Shown here piece after piece: positions 10,491 to 22,590 of a DNA stretch of 64,000 nucleotides (positions are counted from its first letter, which is position 1; every line of letters begins with the position of its first letter). The position numbers were made by a program, and so were the translations under genes. The notes under the pieces were generated by a model that worked only from the letters and a program-made list of their open reading frames with translations, was not told where the DNA came from and made no database searches. Location: the NCBI GenBank assembly GCA_026724425.1, contig JAIUCV010000089.1:3472001-3536000 (forward strand). The letters are read 5' to 3'. The DNA is from Erythrophleum ivorense. Lineage: Eukaryota > Streptophyta > Magnoliopsida > Fabales > Fabaceae.

Positions 10491-12115
10491 TATAAAATTA
10501 TTTTTTTAAAAAAATATAATTATTTATTATTTTTTTAAAATAAAAATGCTGACTATTTTATTACCTCAAAATTACTGGGCTAAATAAATCCAAACTAATT
10601 AATCCAATTCCAGTCAAACTAGTCAATGCAATCTAACCAGGATCCATTTATCCATTGGATATTGGATGAAAATTATACAAAAGTAATTAAATTGATTCCA
10701 TTATTGAATGTGTATATTAATTAGACATTCAACACAAACCGACCACAAATACATAATATTTAAAATTTTAAATTATATATACGTTGTATTGAATTTTTAT
10801 TTCATGAATTTTGTTTTTAGTATGAATTTTGACTTATTTGTAATTGAATTAAATTTGAAGTGGTATTGAAATACCGTTTATGTTAATTTTATTATTAAAA
10901 AATGTTTATTCTCATAGTTTAGACTTTAGATTGAAGAAATATTTAATGTTGATTTAAAAAAATTTACAAGTTTTTTTCAAGAATCAACCATTTTATTAAA
11001 TCTAAACCAATTAAGATTGGTTTTGGATTTGTTTTGACCAATTTTATTAGATTAATTTGATAGAATTTTCAGTCATCTAATTAGATTAATTTAATCAATT
11101 GAATTAACCAAATCAAATTAATTCAAACTAATGAACACTCTTATGTGCTTGTTTAGATGTCTTCAACCCCTAAAAAAATAATATTTTGTATCAAAGCTCG
11201 ATTGATCAGTGCATCAAAGGGTTTTCAAATGTTTCTCTTAGAAATTATTTTAATTAGGATAAAATGTTTAGGAAATTGAATTAAAAGATTTTACTTTTGA
11301 AATATCAAATTAAGAAAGGAGTGATATTTTAAAAATAAAATAAAATGACCTTATTTTTTAAAAACAAAATTAAAATGAGAATAAATTTTTAAAAACTAAA
11401 TCATTAATTAACTTTTAATAAAATCTATAAAAAGAGTTTTCTCATCTGGATAAAGCTGAGTTTCAAAAAACATTTTAATTAAATCACAAAAGCTAACATC
11501 GAGGGTTGATTTATGTTAGGTAGGACTGTTCATAGAGAGGGTTTATTCAAACATTTAGTAGGCTCGATATACAATTCAATTAAGATATTGAGTTTATTTT
11601 TATCTCTGTGACCTGACCCAATTTGAATAAATCCCGTTTTATGTTGAGATAGAGAGCGTTAGGACCTTCAGGCCATTTTTTTAATAAATTATACTTACAA
11701 TATAAAAATATCTTTTTACATACTTATAAGCATATATTTCAGAATAATGAACTTCTAGAACTCTTAGAGTTTTTTCAATAAAATAATTTTAATAAAAAAA
11801 TAATTTGATATTATCAAACAAAATACAAGCTATATTAGTATAATTAGCTTTAAATAAATATATATTTTTATTATTTAATAAAAGAAATGTCAGTAAATAT
11901 GCATATCAATAATAAAAATAATTAAGAAGTAAGGAGAGTTTTGATAAGTAATAAAAGTTGTAATATTTAGAGAAAGTCAAATAAAAAAAATATAATATGA
12001 CAATATATTAATAATTAAAAAAATAAGTATTAGATGAAATAGAGTATAATATATTTTTATTTATGATCCAATATAATTATATTTAAAATTCCGTCTATTT
12101 TCTTCCTTGACCCGA
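10491..12115. other. A+T-rich spacer between the two lectin-locus copies
   Basis: A/T-rich DNA without an open frame of note. At about 10980-11145 there is a run rich in TTAGATTAATTTGA-like words and their complements, ending near GAACACTCTTA. It resembles the decayed tail of a hAT-type non-autonomous element, but a matching left end was not found. Confidence 0.45.
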
Positions 12116-12900
12116 CTGGGGCGAGGACAGGCTTGAAGGTGTGACACGGCTAGTGAGAAGCATTTTCTATCTTAATTATCAACACTCACGGCATTCTTCT
12201 GCTGACATGGCATCCAATCATCTTCTTCCCTACCTATTCTCTCAATATCTGCGCAGGTGACCACAGAGAAAAACCCCGAAAACGACGACATCGGCTTCCG
12301 TTCATGGCAATAGCCCCTCAAATTTTCACTCCCCGAAAACAATGACCATCGACAGGGTCATTTATGCCGAGACCCACAGAACTGAACCCCCTTTACTCTC
12401 TGCTTCACCTAACGCATGCGTTTCCCCCCAAATCGGTCATGCTCTGTTTTGAAGAAATGTACAAAGTTTTACTGAGTTCGTGTCTTCGATGACCAGCATG
12501 AAACACGAATTGCACAGGAACAGAAGGGAGGCTCAGGCTCAAGATGATGGGTATAATGGTATTAATTTTTCTCGGCTATACAAAGAAATTGGGCATAAAG
12601 TTCTCATTCTACTATTTTCTCTGCTATACAAAGAAAAAGGGTGTAAAGGTATTAATTTTTCGTTATCATCATTTTCTCAAATTGTCCAATTCCTAATTAG
12701 TTTGAAATTAATTAAACTGATGCAAATTGTTGTTGAGAGTTTTTCTTCACCTTGCTCCCTCATATCACGATTTGTCTTGAAGATGTTTCAAGGATACAGC
12801 AAAACTTGCACAATGAGTGTCTTTGATTTGGTTCTGTTCCTCTGCAGATCGGAACTTCATGCTGAATTGGAATTCGAACCTAAGTGGGAACAATAAGTGC
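12116..12900 (+). other. G+C-richer unique island, unidentified
   Basis: Base composition changes here to a more balanced mix over about 400 bases (12116-12545), with CCCCGAAAAC repeated at about 12275 and 12332 and gene-like codon texture. An open frame runs 12480-12896 but has no recognised domain. A 48-base direct duplication lies inside it (GGCTATACAAAG near 12574 and TGCTATACAAAG near 12622). Its end (12830-12895) is homologous to 6785-6850 in copy A, where the frame is broken. It may be a 5' gene fragment or a transcribed non-coding region. I do not recognise a product. Confidence 0.35.
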
Positions 12901-13129
12901 TGTGCTGATTCACAAGCCATGCAAGGATCAAAAGAAGAAGGACTTTCAGAATGTGTGAGGGATTTCCTGAAATGGGTAAGAGGTTTTGGCCGATTTGGGT
13001 TTCTGGGTTTTGATGGGTTCAGGAGAGAGAGAGAGAGAGACAAACTCCTGGGTTTCAAGAGGAGGGTGAAAGAAATATTCAGAGTTGAGATATGAGAAAG
13101 TTCAGTTGACGATCTGGAAATTTGAGTTG

Positions 13130-14460
13130 TGAGGATGAGAGAGCCACAGTTTTGGAAGAGAGAAAATGAGGAAAGAAGGAAGATAATGAATTGGCGGAGA
13201 ACAACATTAAAATAATAAATAAATAGAAAGGAGAAAAAGAAAGAAAGAAAGGCATTCAGCATTTTTGAAGAAAAATAAAAGAAAAAAGCTACTTAAGATC
13301 TTAACATACAAAATCAAATCAAATTAATTAAACTAAATTAAATCAAATTAAATTATTAAAAATTGATTTGATTAGATTTTTATAATTTTAAAATCGATTA
13401 GGTCAGTTCAGTTATTATTATATTTGGTTCGATTAATTAAATCAAAATAAATCGTTAAATTTATAATTAATTAAAATTTAATATATATTTTTTAGATTAA
13501 TAAGATCTTTTATCAATTAAATTTGTATCAAAATTATATTTTTTATATGATTCAAGAAATATATAAATTATTTATATTATTTTATTATAAGTTGTTGCTC
13601 TTTTTTTTTTTCACTTTTTACAACTTTTTTGTGAATGTATGAAATTTTTTTAAATAAAAAAAAGATCAAAATAATAATTATTCTAAAATTATTATTGGTC
13701 AAAAGATGCAAAATATTAGAAGTTAAATTTTACATATTACAATGAACAAAAACTTTTAAAAAAATTATTTTTAGGTAAAAAAAAAACTAAACCGAACCAA
13801 ATCGAATTAAAATAAAATCAAATTAATTAAAATTTAAAACTAATAAGGTCCAACAAAATGTTAAATCGATTGGGTTGGTTTAGTTTGATTTTGACTTAAA
13901 ACCAAACCAAACCAAATATTTGAACACCCCTGCAAAATAGTTTAATAGATTTGGGTTCTGGAATTTTTTTGAACGTATAAATTTATTTAAAATAATTTTT
14001 TTAAAAAGATTAATACTAAATATTAAATATATTTTAAGATTAAAATAAAATATTGACATCTAAAATTAGTCAGATTTTAAATGTTTAAAAAAATAAAAAA
14101 AATTATGTGCACTTATTTATTTAATTGTTATTCAATTTTTAATTAAAATATAACAAGCATTTGATTTTATAATTATTTATAAAAATTATATACTTATCAT
14201 AATATTACTAAAAAATTATATAATTTTTATATTTTAATTAAAAATTTTAGTAATAAAAATATATACAACTTTATATAATTCTAATTCTTAAAAGAATATG
14301 GTAAGTATATAATTTTTTTATAATAATACATAATAAGCTAATAATTTTTACAGATAGATATATAATTTTTATAAGTCAATGTTATATAATTATATATTTT
14401 TTAAATAAATATATATATATATATATTATAATTTTATTAAAAAATAATAACAAATAAAAA
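13130..14460. other. A+T-rich insertion DNA within copy B
   Basis: About 1.3 kb of A/T-rich DNA with no counterpart of similar length in copy A. The part at 13310-13930 is full of AAATCAAATTA and AACCGAACCAAAT-type words and their complements, and ends TTTGAACACCCCTG. That end is typical of non-autonomous hAT-like elements; a clear CAGGGGTGTTCAAA left end was not found, so the element is truncated or misread. No coding region. Confidence 0.4.
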
Positions 14461-14880
14461 AATGTTCCTGTTAGTCTACATCAAAGACCCCCAGGATTCT
14501 CGTCCAACCGCAGTAGAAGTTGCTGCTGCCTTGCTGGCGTGTAGATCAGAAAGAGGATTACTCCACACCTGTCTTGTAATGCTTATACTCAATTGTTAAA
14601 GTATAATTTTTTTATAATTAAAATTTTTATCTATAAATTTATAATTTATAATTTTTTATAATTAAAATTTTTATCTTTAAATTTATAATTTTTATTTTTT
14701 ATATTCAATCTTAAACTAAAAAAAAATTCAAAACACTTATTGTGCAGTTACAAGAGGTACCCCTGCCGTTTCGGCCTTGCCGGTGGTAGTCTGTCATGCA
14801 ATCATAAAAAGCGACTTTTTGTTGAAATAGAAACTGGACAAACGGAGTTTCCATACGGCGGTAGCTCTCTGTAACAGGTT

Positions 14881-15150
14881 TAAAATGTAAATCATTTAAA
14901 AAAAATTTTAATTTAAAATATAAGTCACTTAATAATAATAATTATTATTATTATTTTATAATATTTTTTATTTAATGATAACAGTTATATTAAAAATTTT
15001 TTATTTATAGCAACTGTTTTATTGATTACAAGAATAAGATTAAAAAAAATATAATAATATTTAAAAAATTTAAAAATATAATTAATTTTTTTTAAAAAAC
15101 GTAAATCTATTAAAAATAACTTATATTTTAGAATGAAAGGAACACTTATA
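14881..15150. mobile_element. Possible MITE-like insertion in copy B
   Basis: About 270 bases of A/T-rich DNA interrupt sequence that is continuous in copy A (about 8010-8035). The ends are weakly inverted (TTTAAAATGTAAATC at left, TCTAAAATATAAGTT when the right end is reversed). The (AAT)/(ATT) core at 14931-14954 can fold back on itself. The assignment rests on the interruption plus weak inverted ends. Confidence 0.4.
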
Positions 15151-16404
15151 ACCTTCGAAAATTTATTCTTTGAGTGCTATATGGATATCCTCGACGACCT
15201 ACAATCATATAATTATTTTGAATTTCCTAAATACTGTGGGCTTCATTTAGTCCTTCCCATTCTCTTATAATAATATAATGTACTACTTAATCTATATATA
15301 ATATATAGAGCGATCTCAATTTTATATACCCATGTGCGCGTTGTGCAAATCCATTTTGAAACGTATATCCGAAAAGTTTTCCTTGCGGAAAGAATACGTA
15401 CTTTTTACTTACCTTGAATTGAATGTGGGTGTGTCGATTCACTCTATTGTATGTATAGATATGAGATTCAATGTTTTAAAAATCAAATTTGTTATTCAAT
15501 CGATGTGAGGAATAATTCATAGTTTAATAGATTAATTGTAAATGAATTTGCATCGAGTGGTGTTATATATGTCTCTCTCTCTCTATATATATATATAATA
15601 AAATTGGATTAATTATTAAATTGAGATAAAAATAATTCATAGTATATAGATATTATAAAATAATATTTAAAAATCTAAAATTAAATTAAAATGTTTTGTA
15701 TATAACAACAAACTTATATAAAATGAAGTGAGTGGAATTTCTTATATATATAAATTTTTATCACAAGATATCGATACTTTATTTTACACAAAAAATGAAA
15801 AACTAGCACAAAATTGGTTCAATGCCAACCTTATCAATTGAAAAATATCATGTTATTTATATACTATTTAATAAAATAAAGACAAATCACATATAAATGG
15901 ATTTCATACAACACTTTATTTATATAATATAGTAAATAATATAGTGTTATAATGAGTCTCATATTCTATTATTTATTATTATTTGAATAGAATGTTGCGT
16001 GGATTTGCATTACAGTACTATCACATAAATGAAATATTGTGTGAAATCCAATAATGTTATTTAATTTTATTTTATTAGATAATGTATAAATAACATAGTA
16101 CAATAGATATAAATAAAATTTTCTTTTATTAATTTAGTCATTTATCAATTTTTTAATCAATTTTAAACGTTAAATGGATTATAACCATTGATTCACTAAT
16201 CAATAGGACCAATTTTTTTGGTCATTGTTAAGACCTATCTCTTCTCCGGACGCTGCAATAATTTTTGCCGCACACTATAACAAATTTTGGTCAAAGAAGG
16301 TTGTTAATATAGCTTACAGTGAACAAGATTAAACATTTTGTGAGAAGTATAGTTGTATCTATTCATTGAAATCAACTATAATCTTTAATTTGTTGGTTTA
16401 TTTT

Positions 16405-16576
16405 TGTTGGTAGTCAGAATTTTCCTTGCATTTCCCCTATTGTCCAACGGGGCACTACTCGTTCTGGCAATTTAATCATTCTATGTTTTTTTTTAATTTT
16501 ATTTTCTTATATTAGCAGGCCAGGAGGCCTATAAATAATGCATTAATCTCCTTGTCTAAGTACATATATCATCAAC
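16405..16576 (+). promoter_or_regulatory. Orphaned promoter of the lectin duplicate
   Basis: This stretch is homologous to the promoter of the intact lectin gene, with the TATA box as TATAAATA at 16530-16537. It is now cut off from its start codon (19221) by the solo LTR that begins at 16577. Any transcript started here would run into the LTR. Confidence 0.75.
16572..16576 (+). repeat. Target-site duplication, left copy (TCAAC)
   Basis: TCAAC stands directly before the TG end of the solo LTR and again directly after its CA end at 19215-19219. The uninterrupted sequence in the intact gene has a single ATCAACC at the same place. Confidence 0.9.
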
Positions 16577-19214
16577 TGTAACATATACTCTAATAATCAT
16601 TGGGTTAGAGACTCCGTCCTCTAAATATATGTCAAGTATCTATACAATTATAAATCATTGAGACTTCGCCTCACACTAGTTAATACTCACTTAGAAGGGC
16701 TCAACCCTATTAAGCAATAATACATGCTCAAGTTATTGTATAATAACAAGTGTTTCACCCATTTTATTCAATTCAAAATATAGAGACTCACAGTCCACAT
16801 ATCGAGCATATATTAGAATATTTTAGAAAATTAAATTCAAAATTCCATAAGTATCAAATTGCTAGCTAAACAATATTTTAAGGTTCAAAAACAGTAAAAC
16901 CAAATAACAATGTCCTGTGGTCATGGTAAAAGATAAATATTAACCCAGTATGAGCTCGAGGAGTACAATAGCCAATAGCTTACTCATCTGGTAACTTCCC
17001 TTATCTTCTATTCAATCCTTCACCTGAAAATATTAAGAGAATAGGGTGAGCATTAACGTCTCAGTAACCCAGAGTCTTACCATGTACATATAAACTAACA
17101 ATCATACCCAAGTAACATACAATAGGCCTCCATACAAATCCAACATCACTATTATTAATTATTAACATAAAAGATCATAAGGTATATTTCGAAACAGTTA
17201 TATGTACAACATGATAAATTACAATATATGTAACCTCATTTATTGCTCTATCCAGCCTTATACCGTTGACTGAAGCCACAGATTTATCCACAATCTGGCC
17301 CACACATTGGACCAACTAAAGCTATTTTGGTGCTTGAAATATACCAGGCCAAAGGTACAGAACCCAAGCCTAGATTATGGCTCCCCTCCTTAAAAGATTA
17401 AACCAGGAGGTATCACTGTTCCACGTTCCCCCTTTACAAATCCGACCAGGTAAGTATTGAGGAACGGGGTCCTACAAAAAGCCAATCACTGTGTGCGAGG
17501 TGAAGGCAAACCACGTAGTCATCGTATCATATATATCTCACCAACATCTCCTTAACACATCATTTATGTATGTCATATTTATCCAAAATTCATACGAACA
17601 TGCTTGAAAAATAAAGAACCCTATATAGTATATCAAATAAGACTAACAAGCATGCTTGAAAGAAATATAATACTCTAAAATTTCACATCAATAATTTGAG
17701 CTCACAAGCATGTTTGAAAATGAAACACTACGTTAGAATTTTATTATATCTGCAAGCATGCTTAATAGGATTCTAGCAATTCCATTAATTTCACAATCAT
17801 TTACTTTTATCGTTTCATAATCCAATACATTTTATTTACCTATACCACGCTCAACAAGATAAACTTATTTATTTAATTAAAATTACAATAATAAACTAGT
17901 TTGTACACACATTAAAAAACCTCGAATTACCTGTTCTCTTTTGGCTAAATAGTCACACGGCAAGAACATCAAAACAGTAAGAGCTCTTAATAAAATTCTA
18001 CAAAAGTCACACATATACAAAAATATCAATATATAATTCAAAACTACTTATCTATTATCCTAAACTACTTTAAGGTTATTCTAAAACTACTTTAAAAACT
18101 TAAAAGCTATCATAAAGAACCTAAAATTCTCTTTTAAATCCATATTTCTTTATACTTTAATTAATTCATTAGAGTAGTCAATTTTATATTAACTTAAATT
18201 TACAAAAGTTTTCAAATTCTTAAATCTTGATTTTCTCATCTAAAATTTATAATTTACGTATATATATATATATATACGAATTAAATTTATATTACCAAAT
18301 TCACACACACACATATATCTATGTATAAAAAATTATATTAAATTTATATTCATAAATTCATATTATATACATATATACAAATATATATATATATATATAA
18401 TTAAATATATGTATATGTATATTCATTTCAAAAAAATAAAGGGATGAAATGATGTGTTTCTGCATAGGAATATATAATTATGTATATATTGCAATTACAT
18501 ATATATATTTAATCTACAAAAGGATGAAAATGTGCATATTACATATCACTTTAATTAAATAGTGTGTGGGGTGTGTTTATACTTACATATATATAGTCAT
18601 ATGAGACAAAGAACAAAAGCTATTCTCGTATTTGGTATGGAGATGTAAGTTCGAAAAGGGATTGAAAGAACAAATTGAAATTACTTGAAGAAAGACTTCT
18701 GGCAGCGTAAGAAAGAGCAGTCAGATGGAGGAGTGAAAAATAAGAAATAAATTTAAATTTTTCATAATTAGATTATTAAATATATATATATATATATCTT
18801 ATTAGTTTTTATTATTATTATATTTTAAAATTCTATTGGCTATTAAAACTAACTTTAAGTTATCTCTCGGATAGTTTGAAATATTTTAAAATTAACTAAA
18901 GATATATATCTTATTAGTTATTTTTATTATTATATTTTAAAATTTTATTAGCTATTAAAACTAACTTTAAGTTAACTCGGATAATTTGAAATATTTTAAA
19001 ATTAACTAAAGATATATATCTTATTAGTTTTTTTTTTACTTTTAAATCTTTGGCTCCTTAAATTATATATATATTAATAAATTTTTAAATAGCTGATAAT
19101 TTGACTTTTTCCATATTCCATCCTGTACCATACTCTTTAGACTTAATATTTAATCTTATGTCTTTTTTTAAAGTCACTAGCACTATAAATTTCAAAAATT
19201 TTTGAGATGTTACA
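16577..19214 (-). mobile_element. Solo LTR (2638 bp), probably Gypsy type
   Basis: The insertion begins TGTAACAT and ends ATGTTACA (8-bp perfect terminal inverted repeat with TG...CA) and is flanked by the 5-bp duplication TCAAC, the signature of LTR-retrotransposon integration. There is no second LTR, primer-binding site or polyprotein inside, so it is a solo LTR left by recombination. Read on the minus strand its texture is LTR-like: it starts TGTAACATCTCAAAAATTTT, passes a pyrimidine-rich stretch near 18690, and later holds a less A+T-rich block (17250-17530). This style is common in Tekay/Del-like Gypsy LTRs, which is inference. It sits in the 5' UTR of a lectin duplicate, two bases before its start codon once the target copy is counted. 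LARD-type non-autonomous elements are an alternative. Confidence 0.85.
18797..19030. repeat. About 110-bp tandem duplication inside the solo LTR
   Basis: Two adjacent units and the start of a third begin with TATCTTATTAGTT near 18796, 18908 and 19018. Each contains CTATTAAAACTAACTTTAAG and TTTGAAATATTTTAAAATTA. Spacing is about 110-112 bases. Confidence 0.85.
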
Positions 19215-19500
19215 TCAACCATGACAATCTGGAACCCAAAACCTTACTTTATGATCTTCGTCTTCTTTCTCTTGTTACTTCACAAAATAAGTCAGAATCA
19301 ATTTCCTTCAGCTTCTGTCATTTCGAGCCAGACGTATTACCTATAGCCTTAGTGGGCGATGCCATTTCATATGGTGGAGTTATGCTACTCACGGGAAGAG
19401 AGATAGCAGAGAACCTCACGATGCGCCGACACAGCGTTGGGCAAGCAGTGTACTCCACACCGATCCACCTTACTACTATTAATAAGTAGTTAATTGTTGT
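19215..19500 (+). pseudogene. Lectin pseudogene (copy B), frameshifted and internally deleted
   Basis: This is the duplicate of the intact lectin gene. The start codon is at 19221 and the first 23 codons encode a matching signal peptide. One base is missing relative to the intact gene (CACAAAATAAGTC against CACAAAATCAAGTC), so the frame is lost at once. The lectin sequence continues in the next frame to ATTCACCTT-like codons at about 19462. There the sequence jumps to the region matching about 9981 of the intact copy, in its 3' UTR, so about 780 bp are missing, including all metal- and sugar-binding residues. CTT occurs at both breakpoints in copy A, consistent with a microhomology deletion. 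The promoter is separated by the solo LTR. No function as a lectin is possible. Confidence 0.93.
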
Positions 19501-20159
19501 CACTAATTTGTTTGTTCACGCCTTTTAATTTGCTGCTTCCGGGCTTAAATTTCGAGTTTATGGACTAGATCCTAGTCATACTATATCGTATATCTAATTA
19601 ATTTTGCACGTAGGGAAATGGACGTTAATGCCAAATGCTAGCTGAGCATAACCCCGCAACGCATTTTGGCACTTGGGGAGTTTGATTGACGAAATGATCG
19701 ATGTGTCCCGAACTTAAATTTGCCTTAATAAAAACTTCATTTTACTGGATTTCGTCGTGAATATAAATATAGCTTCATGTTTCTGTAATAAATAAAACAA
19801 TTAAGATATTTAATACACCAAATTGAGTTAAATTTCAAATTACAATTTCTCAGCATGAATTAAACTTTAATTGCATTAAAAATTAACAAACTGAAACGAA
19901 CTATAAATTAATAATGAAATTTCATGTGATTCAAAAGGATTATATCAGTAATTTGGCCAACGAAACATTATTTAACGTCATGCAGCCATTTTCAAATGTT
20001 CAAAACTAGAAGTGTCCATACATAAAAAAGATATGGAGATCATTACTATTTTAGCTTTTTTCCTCCATTGGTAATATTAATGTAGTCCTAATTATCTATT
20101 TACACATGATTTCAGTTCTTTTACACTCTTACCCAGCTGTTCAGTTTAATCCTGATAAT

Positions 20160-20520
20160 TAATTGCACTTACAAGTAGATGTTCCTGGAGAATCTATGCA
20201 TGTCTGTCGCTTTCTGGTCAACCTCAATTTTCATTGTAGAATCTCATTGTTGTAATCACCAATTATGAGTCTAAAACCCATAACAAAGTAAGTCTTTTGG
20301 CTTCTTTGAACAATTAGACGTATTCTATTTTCCTGTTTTTACGGGTCTCCAATCTCCATATTTCAGAACTATGGCTGTGTCCGCAACTCAGGGTCTCAAT
20401 GCCCCTTATTTGTTCACCTTTGAATTGTGATCCTTTCCTTAGACAATGTTTTGTCATCATTTCTTGTTATAAACTTATAAAGAAGTCCTGTCACGTTCAC
20501 TCATACCTTATTTTTTTTCT
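20160..20520 (-). pseudogene. Decayed copy of an unidentified coding-like repeat
   Basis: The minus strand around 20235-20315 aligns by eye with the better copy at 22150-22250: CCAAAAGACTTAC..., then CATAATTGGTGATTACAACA and ATGAGATTCT against CGAATGGTGATCAAGACA and ATGAAACTGT. No usable open frame remains. Neighbouring sequence at 20330-20460 has a more balanced composition and could belong to the same gene remnant. Function unknown. Confidence 0.35.
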
Positions 20521-20732
20521 GAGGTTAGTCTCAGTTCAAATATGATTTTAACATTTTTTTAATATCTTTTTTTTTAATTACGGACGACAAGTGATAAATT
20601 TTTAGAGATATTTCCTTTTAGACAGAATGTGAATTGGTATAATTTTTGCCATCCCATATCAGAGTAGAACGTTGTGCTCAGTTCAATGAAATTGCAGAGT
20701 AGGGAAATGCGTTCGATTATTCTCCCTCATTT

Positions 20733-20737
<5 letters not shown>

Positions 20738-20784
<47 letters not shown>
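20738..20784. repeat. Compound (CT)n(CA)n microsatellite
   Basis: About 12 CT repeats run directly into about 10 CA repeats. Confidence 0.95.
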
Positions 20785-21925
20785 ATCCCCTATTTTTTTT
20801 AATAATAATATATAATATATAACTGATAAATATATATATATATATGTATATGTTTAAAGAAGAATAAAAAATTATAACAATAAAAGTTTAATTAAAATAA
20901 TAATAATAACTAACAATAACTCCTACAGGAGGAGTTTTAGAAAAAGTAAGTTTTATAAAAAAAAATTTTTTAAAAAAATGTGTGAATAAACAGTATAATA
21001 CAGTATAATAAATTATGATGCGACATTATAAACAGTAATTATAAACAGTGCCAAAATAAATAATAACAAATCACGACTTTTAATATATAAAGAAGATAAC
21101 ATAATTAAAAAATGTACATGAGAACATAAATAATATCATCATATTGTTAAAAATTATTTAATTCTAATGCCGTATATATTATCACGATAGGATGAATTCA
21201 AACTTATGAAACCATTGTTATAATTAATTGATGTGAACTTTCAAATACTTCTATATATTTGTATAACAAAATGATAATGCAATGCAATAATAATAATATA
21301 TTCCTGTAATAATATGTATTAATGTTATTTACTTCAACTAGCAGTACTGCCCCTGTATTCACGGGCAACTTAAAAAATTTTTGTGGGATTCATATTAAAA
21401 AAAGGTTTCAGAAAGGAATTTTTTTTAAAAAAAAAGAAGCATCAGTACAAATAAAGATTAGACATTGTGAACAGTGTTAAAAACAGTAATAAACAGTAAA
21501 TGTTCCACGGATTTATATACAAAGAAGATTTTTTCTTCTCATATCAGTTCTTTTAAATTAAAGAAAGAAGTTTGAGTAAATTAAGTAAAAATATATAATG
21601 GCATATAATTGGTGCACAACCGTGAGAAAGTAGACTATGTGAATATATATAATTAAGCACGGGCCAAAGAACTCAAACGCGTAATGAGATATTTTATATA
21701 TGCTAGATCAATATCTGAATTAATTTGGCATTGTTTTTGCTCTCCAAAAATTGTCGTAAAAAAAATTAAAAATTTCTCTCAACTGTTTTAAAAACTAACA
21801 TTAACAGTTATGTGTCAAACAACTTTTTTTGAATTGAGTTTATTGAATCGGACGGACTTTAGGGTTCATGATTATGTTTAATTTTATATGAAATATTTAA
21901 TTTTTATTTTTACTTATTAAAAAAA
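20785..21925. other. A+T-rich intergenic DNA
   Basis: A/T-rich DNA without a recognisable gene. It has small direct repeats (ACAGTATAAT twice near 20991-21010) and short ATAAACAGT-type repeats around 21030 and 21480. Two stretches (20925-21060 and 21340-21540) both go from TAACT/AGCAGT-like starts to AACAGT-containing ends and may be related decayed copies of a small element; this is a weak call. Confidence 0.35.
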
Positions 21926-22029
21926 TTAATTATTGAGACTGATATAAATATGTCATACATGACATTAACCCAAAAAAAAACAAAATATAAATAATAATTA
22001 ACAATATATAAATAATACTAACATGGATT

Positions 22030-22490
22030 GCTGTTGGAATAGCCAAAATGAACTCCTCTGCCACCTGTAGGCTAAATTTTAACTTCCACTTGCCATGTTG
22101 GATAGATTGTACCCTGCGAGCAGCTTCAGGATACAAAGCTTTGAACTTGGCCATATTCAAAGTCACAGTTTCATTGTCTTGATCACCATTCGTAAGTCCA
22201 AACACCGTACCACTCATTTTAGGTTGTCCAATTGGCTTCTTCCTATTATTTGACCTTATTTTATTTTCTTGGCAAGCGATAAACTCTTTACATATAGCCT
22301 GAAAGTGAAGTAATTTTAAGTAAAGTGAAGAGAGAAAAAAAAGAAAGAGAGATCTATTTGTATGGAATTTATAATAAAAGATGTGAATCTTATATCTCTC
22401 TTTTTCTCTCTCTTTCCTCCCCTCCCCACACTTCATCGGAGCCCAATCCTCTGCGAATAGCAAACATATACAGCTAATGCGTAGTGACAA
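22030..22490 (-). pseudogene. Unidentified coding-like segment (best copy of a repeat family)
   Basis: The minus strand holds an open frame (21930-22490) whose middle part, about 22030-22225, has ordinary codon usage and a mixed protein composition. It starts at a possible MSGTVFGLTNG and runs through NGDQDNETVTLNMAKF, then KALYPEAARRVQ and GKWKLKF to AEEF. Around it the translation becomes low-complexity, as expected for an exon read into introns; CTACAG before GTGGCAGAGG could be a splice border. Weaker relatives appear at 2470-3030 and 20160-20520 and possibly at 22900-23030. I do not recognise the domain and found no catalytic motif. It may be a gene fragment, a transposon-captured exon or a real small gene. 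Confidence 0.45.
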
Positions 22491-22590
22491 AACGACACCA
22501 TCTAGGAGATTTTATTAGCCAAAACTTGAAGTGATCCTAGTCATCTATTTCACACCATCTTGACCTTTCGTCAAAGAACCTAAACCATCA

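Larger units (their letters stand above)
12815..19967 (+). repeat. Lectin-locus tandem duplication, copy B
   Basis: This is the second copy of the lectin locus, longer than copy A because of inserted DNA: an A+T-rich block at 13130-14460, a smaller one at 14881-15150 and the 2638-bp solo LTR at 16577-19214. The lectin gene in it is dead. Block correspondences are listed under copy A. The shared sequence ends near 19967, just after TTTGGCCAACGAAACAT in both copies. Confidence 0.8.

Noticed and set aside
12765..13262. 165-codon minus-strand open frame
   Set aside because: Arises from GA-rich DNA read backwards (Ser/Leu and Phe/Ser runs). The homologous block in copy A does not keep it open.
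16577..19214. A very long 5' UTR intron in lectin copy B
   Set aside because: The borders are TG...CA with a 5-bp target duplication, not GT...AG, and the intact copy has no intron there.
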